Positions 51,801-60,093 of a stretch of DNA of 64,000 nucleotides are shown here, one piece after another. The stretch lies in NCBI RefSeq assembly GCF_900142675.1, contig NZ_FRBS01000001.1:496001-560000 (forward strand), given 5' to 3'. Every line of letters begins with the position of its first letter. Positions within the stretch are counted from its first letter, which is position 1. The notes under the pieces were generated by a model that ran no database searches, was not told where the DNA came from, and saw only the letters and a list, made by a program, of their open reading frames with translations. The position numbers and the translations under genes are program-made. The stretch is from Shouchella rhizosphaerae (GTDB taxonomy: Bacteria > Bacillota > Bacilli > Bacillales > Bacillaceae_D).

Positions 51801-52270
51801 AAGCTCCGTTCTTATGCTTGGCAGATTATGTCCGCCCTGTTGGCGAAGGGGTTGATTATGTTGGGTTTTTAGCGGTTACTGCTGGAGCTGGTGTGCGTGA
51901 GGCAGCAGAAGCGGCAAAAGCAAAAGGCGATTATTTGTATAGCCATTTAATTCAAGCGGCTGCATTAGAAACAGCTGAGGGTTTGGCGGAACGCGTCCAC
52001 GAGCAAATGCGTGATCGGTGGGGGTTTCCAGATGGCGCTGATTTTACAATGAACGAACGTTTTGCAGCGAAGTACCAAGGCATCCGCGTATCGTTTGGCT
52101 ATCCTGCCTGTCCAAATTTAGAGGACCAAGCCAAGTTGTTTCAATTGCTTCGTCCAGAAAAAATTGGTATCGAATTGACCGATGGGTACATGATGGAACC
52201 AGAAGCATCTGTCACAGCGCTTGTATTTTCTCATCCTGAAGCCCGTTATTTTAATGTAGGAAGCTTATAA
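48824..52270 (+). CDS. metH: Cobalamin-dependent methionine synthase MetH
   Basis: A 1148-residue enzyme that moves the methyl of 5-methyltetrahydrofolate through methylcobalamin to homocysteine. Domains run in order: homocysteine binding (1 to about 325, GGCCGTTPAHI), pterin binding (about 345-600, GERTNVIGSRKF), helical cap and cobalamin domain (about 640-870) with the DVHDIG motif from Asp722 and cobalt-ligand His724, and the SAM-binding activation domain (about 930-1148, ELTDGYMMEPEASVTALVFSHPEARYF). ATG 48824 overlaps the yitJ stop; an upstream in-frame start lies inside yitJ. It needs the cobalamin that the 17-19 kb genes may supply. Confidence 0.96.
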   Translation: MTESLFEKQLKQSILVLDGAMGTMLQEANLTAADFGGEAYEGCNEYLNQTAPHIVSDIYKKYLEAGADIISTNTFGSTSIVLADYDLAHLAYDLSKEAARLARIEADRASKPEKPRFVAGAMGPTTKSLSVTGGTTFQELIEAYEEQARALIDGGCDVLLLETSQDMRNVKAAYLGISEAFRRTGRTLPLMVSGTIEPMGTTLAGQTVEAFYLSLEHMKPAVVGLNCATGPEFMRDHIRSLAELAETNVSCYPNAGLPDEDGVYHETPDSLVKKLEGFAAKGWLNVVGGCCGTTPAHIKKMVEVIKKYPPRKAKTRQTHAVSGIEPLLYDDSMRPLFVGERTNVIGSRKFKRLIEEGEYEQAAEIARAQVKRGAHVIDICLADPDRNEQEDMAAFLNYVVNKVKVPLMIDSTDEAVIERALTYSQGKAIINSINLEDGEERFAAVLPLVKKYGAAIVVGTIDEIGMAVTAERKLAVAKRSYKLLTEKYNIPPHDIIFDPLVFPVGTGDEQYMGSAAATVEGIALIKKELPQCLTILGVSNVSFGLPPVGREVLNAVFLYHCTQAGLDYAIVNTEKLERYASIPDEEKQLADRLLFQTNDAHLAAFTDFYRGKKTEKKVEYANMSLEERLAAYIVEGTKERLETDLAEALRLYDTPLAIINGPLMAGMDEVGRLFNANELIVAEVLQSAEVMKAAVAYLEPHMEKSEQEQGKGKILLATVKGDVHDIGKNLVDIILSNNGFSIVNLGIKVTSNELLDAIKKEQPTAIGLSGLLVKSAQQMVLTAQDLRQQHVDIPILVGGAALTKKFTDTRIAPEYEGLVVYAKDAMNGLELANRLTTPEGRNELALELATARQQKAEFNDQRKTKAPTLAKREKSDIAHHHAVFKPTDLDEHIIRDYKIDHIYPYVNMQMLLGRHLGIQGKVSRLLAEKDQRTTSLKAQVDAFFQEAKTKKTLQANAIYRFYPANADGDELVIFDPYDVGRELERFAFPRQTQAPFLCLADYVRPVGEGVDYVGFLAVTAGAGVREAAEAAKAKGDYLYSHLIQAAALETAEGLAERVHEQMRDRWGFPDGADFTMNERFAAKYQGIRVSFGYPACPNLEDQAKLFQLLRPEKIGIELTDGYMMEPEASVTALVFSHPEARYFNVGSL

Positions 52271-52273
52271 GAA

Positions 52274-52317
52274 AACAGACGCAAATGAGCGAAAGCGGAT
52301 TTGCGTCTGTTTTTTTT
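52274..52317 (+). terminator. Terminator after metH
   Basis: AACAGACGCAAAT pairs perfectly with ATTTGCGTCTGTT, followed by a long T-run. Confidence 0.95.
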
Positions 52318-52366
52318 GCATAAAAACACCCCAGCAAAACAAAGACTAGCAGTAACGACCAATTTC

Positions 52367-52392
52367 CCCACAAAAAAGTGGGCATAAGGAGG
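52367..52392 (+). promoter_or_regulatory. Small hairpin beside the sleB ribosome site
   Basis: CCCAC (52367-52371) pairs with GTGGG (52378-52382) around an A-rich loop, three bases before the ribosome site AAGGAGG (52386-52392). It may influence sleB translation or stability. Confidence 0.4.
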
Positions 52393-52401
52393 AACGAAAA
52401 T

Positions 52402-53292
52402 ATGTTTCGAACAAAGCGAATCGCTCGGTGCCTTCTCGGTGCAACTTTAGCGTTTGCGGTTCTTTTTTTTAACAACGAAATGGTTGATGCCTTTAGTGAC
52501 CAAGTCATTCAAAAAGGGGCAACAGGCGACGATGTCGTCGAATTGCAATCTCGTTTGCAGTATGTAGGGTATTATAATGGCAAAATTGATGGTGTTTTCG
52601 GTTGGGGGACGTACTGGGCTGTGCGGCATTATCAGTACGAATATGGGCTTGAAATTGATGGATTGGTCGGAGACGACATGAAAGCAAAGCTGGCAAGCAC
52701 AACCGACTACGATAAAGCCTTTGTGACAAAAGCACTGAACGAGGGCAGAAAGTTTTCTCACTATGGCGGCACACCAAAAGACATCCAGAAAGGGCCAAAA
52801 GGTTCTGCAGATAAGCAAAAACAAAAAAAGGAAGCAGCAAAAGGTGGCGAGGCACAGCAGCCAGCTCCGAATCAGCCTGAAACTGGAAATGAACAAGAAC
52901 CGATTATTGAAAAAGCAAACAATGTGCCTTCAGGTTATTCATCGAATGATATTCAACTGATGGCTCAGGCAGTGTATGGCGAGGCCCGTGGTGAGCCTTA
53001 TGAAGGACAAGTCGCGGTGGCAGCAGTGATTGTCAACCGTTTAAATTCAGCAACTTTCCCAGATACAGTCGCTGGCGTCATATATGAAGACCGCGCTTTT
53101 ACGGCGGTAGCTGATGGGCAAATCAACTTAGGCGCAGATGAAACGTCAAGGCAAGCTGTGCTTGATGCGTTAAATGGGCAAGACCCGACCAACAATGCGC
53201 TTTATTATTTCAATCCAGATACAGCGACATCAGATTGGATTTGGTCGCGGCCACAAATTAAACGGATTGGCAAACATATATTCTGCTATTAA
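52402..53292 (+). CDS. sleB: Spore cortex-lytic enzyme SleB
   Basis: Lytic transglycosylase stored in the dormant spore that degrades cortex containing muramic-delta-lactam during germination. The 296-residue protein has a signal peptide (about 1-29, ending VDAFS), a peptidoglycan-binding repeat (about 35-95; GDDVVELQSRLQYVGYYNGKIDG), a Lys/Gln/Ala-rich linker (about 125-165) and the catalytic domain (about 170-296) with the Glu in AVYGEARGEPYEGQVAVAAVI. ATG 52402 is chosen for AAGGAGG nine bases upstream. It forms an operon with ypeB, on whose product it depends in other bacilli. Confidence 0.96.
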   Translation: MFRTKRIARCLLGATLAFAVLFFNNEMVDAFSDQVIQKGATGDDVVELQSRLQYVGYYNGKIDGVFGWGTYWAVRHYQYEYGLEIDGLVGDDMKAKLASTTDYDKAFVTKALNEGRKFSHYGGTPKDIQKGPKGSADKQKQKKEAAKGGEAQQPAPNQPETGNEQEPIIEKANNVPSGYSSNDIQLMAQAVYGEARGEPYEGQVAVAAVIVNRLNSATFPDTVAGVIYEDRAFTAVADGQINLGADETSRQAVLDALNGQDPTNNALYYFNPDTATSDWIWSRPQIKRIGKHIFCY

Positions 53293-53310
53293 AACGGAGG
53301 TGCTATTTGC

Positions 53311-54657
53311 ATGTTTCGCAATCTTTTAATCGCTGCTTTAGCCGTTGCAGTAGTTGGCACAGGCGTTTGGGGCTACCAGCAAAAGCAAGAAAAAAACCAG
53401 CTGCAAATTACAGCGAACAATACGTACCAGCGAGCATTTCATGATTTGACTTACCATATTGACCAAATTGAAGACGAACTTGGCAAGACACTTGCGATGA
53501 ACACACAAAGGCAATTGACGCCTTCACTGGCTGATGTTTGGCGAGTGACGAGCCTTGCCGAGAAGAGTTTGGCTGAACTGCCTGTTCAAGAGTTAAACAT
53601 GGACGACACGGAAAAATATTTGTTTAAAATCGGCGATTTTACCTACCGTACGTCTGTCCGTGACTTAAACAAGGAGCCGCTGACGGACAAAGAATATGAG
53701 ACATTGACCCAATTGTATGAGCAAGCAAGTTCCATTAGGGAATCAATGAGAAAAACACAGGCAACTGTTATGCAAGGAGGTATGCAATGGCTCGCTCAAA
53801 ATGATGAACAGCGAGAAGACGAGCCAACCCAATCATCATCGGTTGCTGGCCATTTTGAAAGACTAAATAAATCGGTGCAAGGGTTTAGTGAAGTAGAATG
53901 GGGCGCTACTGATTCAGCGATTCGCAACTTAAATGGTGAGCTAAAAGAGGCGTTGGCAGGAAAAGAAAAGATTTCAAAAGAGGAAGCAAAGCAACGAGCG
54001 CTTGATTATTTAAAATTAGGCGAAGGCACGAGCGTGCAAATCAACGATTCGCCAAAGGCGCTAGAATATCCAGCTTATTCTCTTTCGATTGATGACCCTG
54101 ATAACCAAGCCAACTATGATATGGATATGAGCGTTGAAGGCGGCGAACCGATTTGGTTTTTGCAAGACCGGCAAATTGATAAAGCGAAAATCAGTTTGAA
54201 TGAAGCGGTCAATAAAGCGCAAAACTTTCTTGAGCGTGGCGGCAAAGAAGGCATGCAACTTGTTGAAAGCACGCAATACGACAACGTCGGCGTTCTCGAA
54301 TTTGCCTATGTCCAAGACGGAGTCCGCATATACCCGGATAACGTCATGATTGAAGTAGCTTTAGATGACGGGGACGTTATATCTTATGTCGGCCGTGGCC
54401 ATCTGATCCACCATCAAGAAGACAGGCAAATCCCAGAACCAAAATTGACAAAAGAAGAGGCGCAAGCCAAAGTCAATAAACATGTCGAAATCCAAGAAGA
54501 CCACCTTGCCGTCATTGAAAATGACATTAATGAAGAAGTGTTTGTTTATGAATTTTACGGAACAAGGGATAACGACACATACCGAATTTTCATTAATGCG
54601 TTGACAGGCGAAGAAGAAAAAGTCGAACGAATGAAGGATTCAGAACCAGAATATTGA
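53311..54657 (+). CDS. ypeB: Germination protein YpeB
   Basis: A 448-residue spore protein needed to stabilise and place SleB in the spore inner membrane and cortex. One N-terminal transmembrane helix (about 4-21) is followed by a helical YPEB domain (about 30-210) and three PepSY-type repeats (about 220-445; ISKEEAKQRALDYLKLG, ISLNEAVNKAQNFLERG, LTKEEAQAKVNKHVEIQ). It lies 18 bases behind sleB and is followed by a terminator. Confidence 0.95.
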   Translation: MFRNLLIAALAVAVVGTGVWGYQQKQEKNQLQITANNTYQRAFHDLTYHIDQIEDELGKTLAMNTQRQLTPSLADVWRVTSLAEKSLAELPVQELNMDDTEKYLFKIGDFTYRTSVRDLNKEPLTDKEYETLTQLYEQASSIRESMRKTQATVMQGGMQWLAQNDEQREDEPTQSSSVAGHFERLNKSVQGFSEVEWGATDSAIRNLNGELKEALAGKEKISKEEAKQRALDYLKLGEGTSVQINDSPKALEYPAYSLSIDDPDNQANYDMDMSVEGGEPIWFLQDRQIDKAKISLNEAVNKAQNFLERGGKEGMQLVESTQYDNVGVLEFAYVQDGVRIYPDNVMIEVALDDGDVISYVGRGHLIHHQEDRQIPEPKLTKEEAQAKVNKHVEIQEDHLAVIENDINEEVFVYEFYGTRDNDTYRIFINALTGEEEKVERMKDSEPEY

Positions 54658-54662
54658 TTCAG

Positions 54663-54691
54663 AAGGCTCTCTGGAAAGAGAGTCTTTTTTT
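54663..54691 (+). terminator. Terminator after ypeB
   Basis: GGCTCTC pairs with GAGAGTC (one G-T pair) and is followed by a T-run. Confidence 0.88.
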
Positions 54692-54823
54692 CGTCTCGTG
54701 CTTGCCATTTATGCAAATTATGAGATAATAAAAAGAAAGATACGGGAAGTGAACGTTAGGATTGAAAAGTCTGCTGCTTTGTCGTATCGTAAGAAAGAGA
54801 ATGCAGGAAAGTGTTGTGAACTT

Positions 54824-55501
54824 ATGGCAAAAGGATTTAATGTGGCAATTGATGGACCTGCTGGCGCCGGAAAAAGCACAGTGGCCAAAAAAACAGCTGA
54901 AAAATTAGGTTTTCTATATATTGATACTGGGGCCATGTATCGGGCGATCACATTCGCGGCGTTAGCTGAGGGCATTGATTTGCACGACGGGAAAGCGCTC
55001 GGCAAACTTCTAGAAAAAAGCGAGCTGCGTTTGGAATCATCCAATGAAGGGACAGCTGTTTTTTGGAACGGCGCTGACATTACCGCAGCGATTCGCACAA
55101 ACGAAGTGAACAGCAATGTGTCGCTCGTAGCGAGCCACCGAGAAGTACGGGAAGGTATGACGGCGATGCAGCAGGAGCTTGCCAAATCGAAAAACGCCGT
55201 ACTAGACGGGCGCGATATTGGAACTCACGTGCTTCCAGATGCCAATGTAAAAGTGTTTTTGACTGCTTCAGTCGAAGAACGGGCTCGACGCCGCCATCTT
55301 GAGCAATTGGAAAAAGGGCTCCCGTCGGACTTCGAACAACTAAAAAAAGATATTGCTAAGCGTGATGAACTTGATTCAACACGAGCGATCGCTCCCCTTA
55401 AGCAGGCAGCCGACGCACAAGTCGTCGATACGACCAGCATGGGAATTGATGAAGTCGTTGAGACGATTCTTGATTTAGTAAAGGAGCATTCGCGCCAATG
55501 A
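54824..55501 (+). CDS. cmk: Cytidylate kinase
   Basis: Phosphorylates CMP and dCMP using ATP. The 225-residue protein has the P-loop IDGPAGAGKSTVAKK (about residues 8-22), IDTGAMYRAIT, the CMP-binding NEVNSNVSLVASHREVREGM and DGRDIGTHVLPDA. ATG 54824 is chosen because the protein then begins a few residues before the P-loop as in homologues; AGGAAAGTG lies upstream. It overlaps plsC by four bases. Confidence 0.96.
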   Translation: MAKGFNVAIDGPAGAGKSTVAKKTAEKLGFLYIDTGAMYRAITFAALAEGIDLHDGKALGKLLEKSELRLESSNEGTAVFWNGADITAAIRTNEVNSNVSLVASHREVREGMTAMQQELAKSKNAVLDGRDIGTHVLPDANVKVFLTASVEERARRRHLEQLEKGLPSDFEQLKKDIAKRDELDSTRAIAPLKQAADAQVVDTTSMGIDEVVETILDLVKEHSRQ

Positions 55502-56088
55502 CACTTTACCAATTTGGACAAGCCGTTTGCCGCCTTTACTTAAATGCGCTGTTCAAAGTTCGTATTTACGGGAAAGAAAACATCCCAGACGAAGGTGCGG
55601 TGTTGCTTTGTGCAAACCATATAAGCAACAATGATCCGCCTTTGCTAGGTGCCTATATCAAACGGCCAGTACGTTACATGGCTAAAAAAGAGCTGTTTAA
55701 AGTACCTGTTTTGAAAACGCTGCTGAGAAAGCTAGGCGCTTTTCCAGTCAATCGCGCCGGTGGCGATAAACAATCGCTCCGCACTTCTTTAGATATTTTA
55801 AAATCTGGGGACATGGTAGGCATCTTTCCAGAAGGAACGCGCTCTAAAACTGGTGAGATCGGGAAGGGGCTGACGGGCGCTGGTTTTTTTGCTTTAAAAA
55901 GCACCGCCCATGTTGTCCCGTGTGCCATTATTGGCCCTTACAAAATGAGGGGCCGTGTTACCCTCGTTTATGGAAAGCCAATCTCGATGGAAGAGCACCG
56001 GGCGAACCGCACTTCAGCAAAGGAAGTCACTGAAATCATCATGGATGAAATTCAAAAGCTGAAGGATCACTATCAAGATCTATCATAA
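55498..56088 (+). CDS. plsC: 1-acyl-sn-glycerol-3-phosphate acyltransferase family protein
   Basis: A 196-residue lysophospholipid acyltransferase that makes phosphatidic acid from 1-acylglycerol-3-phosphate. The HX4D catalytic motif (ANHISNNDPP, about residues 38-47), the FPEGTRSKTG acceptor motif (about 110-119) and VPCAIIGP are all present. Short amphipathic N-terminus, no clear transmembrane span. Coupled to cmk by ATGA overlap. Together with plsY and gpsA further on, the window holds several steps of phospholipid synthesis. Confidence 0.92.
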   Translation: MTLYQFGQAVCRLYLNALFKVRIYGKENIPDEGAVLLCANHISNNDPPLLGAYIKRPVRYMAKKELFKVPVLKTLLRKLGAFPVNRAGGDKQSLRTSLDILKSGDMVGIFPEGTRSKTGEIGKGLTGAGFFALKSTAHVVPCAIIGPYKMRGRVTLVYGKPISMEEHRANRTSAKEVTEIIMDEIQKLKDHYQDLS

Positions 56089-56180
56089 AACGTCCTTCAT
56101 TCGTTCTCAGAAACATTGGAGGCTGTTTATAAAAAAACGCAAGATGCCCGGCGTTGCCGGATTGAAGGAGGCAAAAGTCA

Positions 56181-57335
56181 ATGGTCGAAGAAATGAATGA
56201 CGGCATGGATGAAATCAAATCTTTTTCTGTAGGGGATATTGTTACAGGGAAAGTAACAAAAGTTGAAGACAAGCAGGCATTTGTGGATGTCGGCTTTAAA
56301 GTAGACGGCATCGTGCCCATAAGTGAATTGTCGAGCCTGCATGTAGAAAAGGCAAGCGATGTCCTCTCTGTTGACGATGAATTAGAACTGAAAGTCACAA
56401 AAGTCGAAGATGATGAATTGATTTTGTCGAAAAAAGCGGTTCAAGCCGAAAAGGCGTGGGAACAGCTTGAGGAAGCGTATGAAAAAGGCGAGGTTATTGA
56501 AGCAGAAGTAGCCGAAGTTGTGAAAGGTGGCCTTGTCGTCGATGTTGGCGTAAGAGGGTTTATTCCTGCTTCATTGGTAGAGCGCCATTATGTTGAAGAT
56601 TTTTCTGATTACAAAGGCAAGCCATTGCGTTTAAAAGTAACAGAAATTGACAAAGACAACAATAAGTTGATTCTATCACAACGGGCTGTTCTCGATGCCG
56701 AAATTGAAGAAAAGAAAAAGCAAGTGTTGCACTCCCTTTCAACTGGCGATGTCGTTGAAGGAAAAGTTCAACGCTTGACCAGCTTTGGCGCTTTCGTCGA
56801 TGTCGGTGGTGTGGATGGGCTCGTTCATATTTCACAAATTGCCCATGAGCGTGTTGAGCATCCGTCGGATGTGCTGTCAGAAGGGCAAGAAGTGAAGGTT
56901 AAAGTGCTTTCCGTTGATCCTGATAGCGAACGCGTTTCCCTCTCCATCAAAGAGATGCTAGCTGGCCCATGGGAAAACATCGAAAGCAAATTTTCAGCTG
57001 GTGATATCGTTACTGGTACAGTGAAGCGCCTCGTATCGTTCGGTGCTTTTGTGGAAATTGCCCCAGGGGTAGAAGGGCTCGTCCATATCTCGCAAATTTC
57101 CAAACGCCATATCGGCACTCCGCAAGAAGTGTTGGAAGAAGGGCAACAAGTGCAAGCAAAAGTGCTCGAGGTTAGCGAAGCAGATAGACGCGTATCTCTT
57201 AGCATTCGCGAAGCGTCTGAAGAGCAAGAACGAAAAGAAACATGTGCTTATGAAAAGCCAGCCAACGACGAGCCATCAGGCTTCTCGCTTGGAGATATGA
57301 TCGGCGATCAGTTAAAAAAATACCGTGACCAATAA
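56181..57335 (+). CDS. ypfD: S1-domain RNA-binding protein (ribosomal protein S1 homologue YpfD)
   Basis: A 384-residue protein with four S1 RNA-binding repeats at about residues 15-85, 100-170, 188-255 and 272-342; the third and fourth show [26 protein letters not shown] and [26 protein letters not shown] patterns (listed here from 198 and 282). It is the usual four-repeat firmicute form, shorter than the six-repeat E. coli S1. It probably binds mRNA and may associate with 30S subunits; it is not essential in B. subtilis. ATG 56181 follows AAGGAGG. A strong terminator follows. Confidence 0.94.
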   Translation: MVEEMNDGMDEIKSFSVGDIVTGKVTKVEDKQAFVDVGFKVDGIVPISELSSLHVEKASDVLSVDDELELKVTKVEDDELILSKKAVQAEKAWEQLEEAYEKGEVIEAEVAEVVKGGLVVDVGVRGFIPASLVERHYVEDFSDYKGKPLRLKVTEIDKDNNKLILSQRAVLDAEIEEKKKQVLHSLSTGDVVEGKVQRLTSFGAFVDVGGVDGLVHISQIAHERVEHPSDVLSEGQEVKVKVLSVDPDSERVSLSIKEMLAGPWENIESKFSAGDIVTGTVKRLVSFGAFVEIAPGVEGLVHISQISKRHIGTPQEVLEEGQQVQAKVLEVSEADRRVSLSIREASEEQERKETCAYEKPANDEPSGFSLGDMIGDQLKKYRDQ

Positions 57336-57343
57336 CACATGAT

Positions 57344-57374
57344 CCGGCGCAAGCTGAGCTGCGCCGGTTTTTTT
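57344..57374 (+). terminator. Terminator after ypfD
   Basis: CCGGCGCA pairs perfectly with TGCGCCGG, followed by seven T residues. Confidence 0.95.
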
Positions 57375-57425
57375 ATGTCTAAATGTTGGTGAAAGCGCCG
57401 ATACTGTCCAATGAGGTGATGAGAA

Positions 57426-58049
57426 ATGGACGGTGTATTTGTTTACTGGTTTGGTTGGCTCGCTTGGATTGCCGGAACGTTTTTGTTGCCGAAAAATGAA
57501 CTGCGGCAAGTGATGTGTGCAAGCATTTTAGCGCTATTATGCTTCATTCCTTTGAACGTGATCATTTCAGGCAATCAAATTAGCATTGGCTATGTTTTTA
57601 GTCTATTGATCTGTTATTTACAGCTAGGAAAGCTTAAATTCATTGGCATCATGTATCCAGCTGTTTGCTGTATACTCGTGGCGGCCACCTACATAGGCAT
57701 ACAAGAATTGATTCGTCTCGATCCGGTTATTTTACTCATTGACGGTCGTTTTCTGTCTGCAGGTGCTGTGCTTTTAACCATTTTTATTATAAAAAGGAGA
57801 GCAAACCGTACTGCTGCATTAGCGACTGGCCTCCTTTACGGCGACTTGTTTTTGAACGTGTATCGCCACGGACTTAACGGAGGAATGGAGCTTGGCTCGC
57901 TTGCGTTTTTTGACGTTTTTGCCATTAGCGTCTCCATGAGTACAGCCGCTTTGGTCTTTTCGGTTGCCATGGAGAAATGGCGCCAACATGTGCTTGCGAA
58001 TAATAGACAGCCGAAGCCAGTGCCAACAAGGATAGACAAGCATGCATGA
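57426..58049 (+). CDS. yphA: YphA (SeaA) multi-span membrane protein
   Basis: A 207-residue protein with about six hydrophobic helices and a polar, basic C-terminus (NRQPKPVPTRIDKHA). Position directly before der matches B. subtilis yphA (seaA), a membrane protein linked to spore envelope assembly. The sequence itself gives no catalytic motif. ATG 57426 follows GAGGTGATGAG. Cysteine-rich helix CCILVAATYIG near residue 78 is noted. Confidence 0.83.
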   Translation: MDGVFVYWFGWLAWIAGTFLLPKNELRQVMCASILALLCFIPLNVIISGNQISIGYVFSLLICYLQLGKLKFIGIMYPAVCCILVAATYIGIQELIRLDPVILLIDGRFLSAGAVLLTIFIIKRRANRTAALATGLLYGDLFLNVYRHGLNGGMELGSLAFFDVFAISVSMSTAALVFSVAMEKWRQHVLANNRQPKPVPTRIDKHA

Positions 58050-58127
58050 AGATAGTAAAATGGTTAAGCTGGAGAAGAAAACGAACGCTGTTTTTTAAGT
58101 AGTTTGAAGGAGAAAGGGTGTGTGATT

Positions 58128-59441
58128 GTGACTAAACCAGTTGTTGCAATCGTTGGCCGGCCGAATGTAGGGAAGTCAACTATATTTAACCGGATTGTCG
58201 GCGAGCGTGTCGCCATTGTTGAAGACTTACCGGGGGTAACACGTGACCGTTTATATAGCAAAGGCGAATGGCTTAACCACGAATTTTATGTAATCGACAC
58301 AGGCGGAATTGAACTCGGCGATGAACCGTTGCTCGTGCAAATGCGCCAACAGGCGGAAATTGCTATTGACGAAGCGAATGTGATTATTTTTATGGTCAAT
58401 GGACGAGAGGGAATCACTGCCGCAGACCAAGAAGTGGCAAACATGCTTTTCCGGTCGAAAAAGCCGGTTGTGCTTGCTGTTAATAAAGTTGACAACCCAG
58501 AAATGAGGGAATTGCTTTACGAGTTCTATTCATTAGGGGCGGGTGAGCCTTACGGCATTTCAGGCTCCCACGGATTAGGGATTGGCGACTTGCTTGATGA
58601 AGTGGTTCGCCATTTTCCTGAAGAAAACGACGATGATTATGCAGATGATACGATAAAAATGGCACTGATCGGCCGTCCGAACGTCGGCAAGTCTTCGCTT
58701 GTTAATGCGCTTCTTGGTGAAGAGCGAGTGATCGTCAGCCAAATTCCAGGGACGACCCGTGATGCGATTGATACATCCTTTACGCGAGATGGCCAACATT
58801 ATGTTGTAATTGATACTGCCGGTATGCGGAAGCGTGGCAAAGTTTATGAAGCCACTGAAAAATATAGTGTGCTCCGTTCACTAAAGGCGATTGAGCGGTC
58901 TGATGTCGTTCTTGTCGTCTTAGATGGTGAAGAGGGGATTATTGAACAAGATAAAAAAATAGCCGGTTATGCCCATGAAGCGGGAAGGGCAATCGTCATC
59001 GTCGTCAACAAATGGGACGCCGTAAAAAAAGATGACAAAACGATGCAGACATTTGTCGAAGACATCCGTTCCGAGTTTCAGTTTCTTTCGTATGCGCCGA
59101 TTTGTTTTTTGTCCGCCAAGACGAAGCAGCGCCTTCATTTGTTGCTGCCTGAAGTGAGGAAAGTGTCAGAAAGCCATCATCTTCGTGTGCCGACTCATGT
59201 CCTCAATGATATGATTATGGATGCGGTAGCCATGAATCCAACCCCAACGGATAAAGGCAAGCGCCTGAAAATCAATTATGTGACGCAAGTGGCCGTACAG
59301 CCGCCGACATTCGTGTTCTTTGTAAACGAACCCGAACTGATGCATTTCTCTTATAGGCGCTTTTTAGAAAACCGATTGCGTGCTACTTTTGAGTTTGAAG
59401 GAACGCCTATTCACATCATTGCACGAAAAAAGAATGATTAA
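58128..59441 (+). CDS. der: Ribosome biogenesis GTPase Der (EngA)
   Basis: Essential tandem GTPase for maturation of the 50S subunit. Two G domains are clear, each with its own P-loop: [12 protein letters not shown] (about residues 6-17) and [12 protein letters not shown] (about 180-191). DTGG/DTAG switch motifs, NKVD and NKWD specificity motifs follow, and a C-terminal KH-like domain (about 355-437). GTG 58128 gives [10 protein letters not shown], matching homologues; GTG 58122 is possible and has the better spaced AAGGAG. Length 437 is normal. Confidence 0.96.
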   Translation: MTKPVVAIVGRPNVGKSTIFNRIVGERVAIVEDLPGVTRDRLYSKGEWLNHEFYVIDTGGIELGDEPLLVQMRQQAEIAIDEANVIIFMVNGREGITAADQEVANMLFRSKKPVVLAVNKVDNPEMRELLYEFYSLGAGEPYGISGSHGLGIGDLLDEVVRHFPEENDDDYADDTIKMALIGRPNVGKSSLVNALLGEERVIVSQIPGTTRDAIDTSFTRDGQHYVVIDTAGMRKRGKVYEATEKYSVLRSLKAIERSDVVLVVLDGEEGIIEQDKKIAGYAHEAGRAIVIVVNKWDAVKKDDKTMQTFVEDIRSEFQFLSYAPICFLSAKTKQRLHLLLPEVRKVSESHHLRVPTHVLNDMIMDAVAMNPTPTDKGKRLKINYVTQVAVQPPTFVFFVNEPELMHFSYRRFLENRLRATFEFEGTPIHIIARKKND

Positions 59442-59463
59442 TAATTGGCAAGGGGGAAACTGA

Positions 59464-60081
59464 ATGATCGTTTCATTAATTGCGACGGTGTTGTTCGGTT
59501 ATTTGCTTGGGTCTGTCAGCTTTAGCTATATCATTGCGAAGAAAATCAAGAAAATCGATATACGCAGTGAAGGAAGCGGCAATGCTGGAGCGACAAATAC
59601 ATTGCGTGTGCTTGGAATCGGACCTGCCATTTGTGTCCTTTTACTTGATGTCGCGAAAGGGGTGGCCCCTGCGCTTCTTGCCATTGCCCTCACGAATGGG
59701 GACTACCCTCTTGTGCCGGCTTTGGCTGGCTTAGCGGCGATTCTCGGACATAATTGGCCTATTTATTTTGGCTTTCGCGGCGGAAAAGGAGTTGCTACTT
59801 CGATTGGCGTTGTGGCCACGCTTTTATTTCTTCCTGCCCTTTGTGCCGGAATTGTAGCGATTTTAAGCATTGTTTTCACAAAATATGTATCCCTTGGTTC
59901 GCTTTTATTTGCAGTGTTAACGCCAATTGCTGCGCTCATCATGCTGCCGTTTTTTCATTACCCACTAGAGTATATTTATTTAGCTGTATTATTGGCCATC
60001 TTATCTTTATGGCGGCACCGCACGAACATGGGGCGGCTTATTGCAGGCACGGAAAACAAATTAGGGAAAAAACATGCATAG
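59464..60081 (+). CDS. plsY: Acyl-phosphate:glycerol-3-phosphate acyltransferase PlsY
   Basis: Integral membrane enzyme that acylates glycerol-3-phosphate using acyl-phosphate, the first committed step of phospholipid synthesis. The 205-residue protein has five hydrophobic helices and the three PlsY motifs: GSGNAGATN (about residues 38-46), GFRGGKGVAT (about 104-113) and the HRTNMGRLIAGTENKLGK end. It lies 22 bases behind der and 12 bases before gpsA, which makes its substrate. In B. subtilis plsY is elsewhere, so this clustering is a local difference. Confidence 0.95.
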   Translation: MIVSLIATVLFGYLLGSVSFSYIIAKKIKKIDIRSEGSGNAGATNTLRVLGIGPAICVLLLDVAKGVAPALLAIALTNGDYPLVPALAGLAAILGHNWPIYFGFRGGKGVATSIGVVATLLFLPALCAGIVAILSIVFTKYVSLGSLLFAVLTPIAALIMLPFFHYPLEYIYLAVLLAILSLWRHRTNMGRLIAGTENKLGKKHA

Positions 60082-60093
60082 GAGGAGTTCATA

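Noticed and set aside
58041-58099. 18-codon basic frame overlapping the yphA stop
   Set aside because: Too short and without supporting signals; the overlap with yphA supplies no separate ribosome site.
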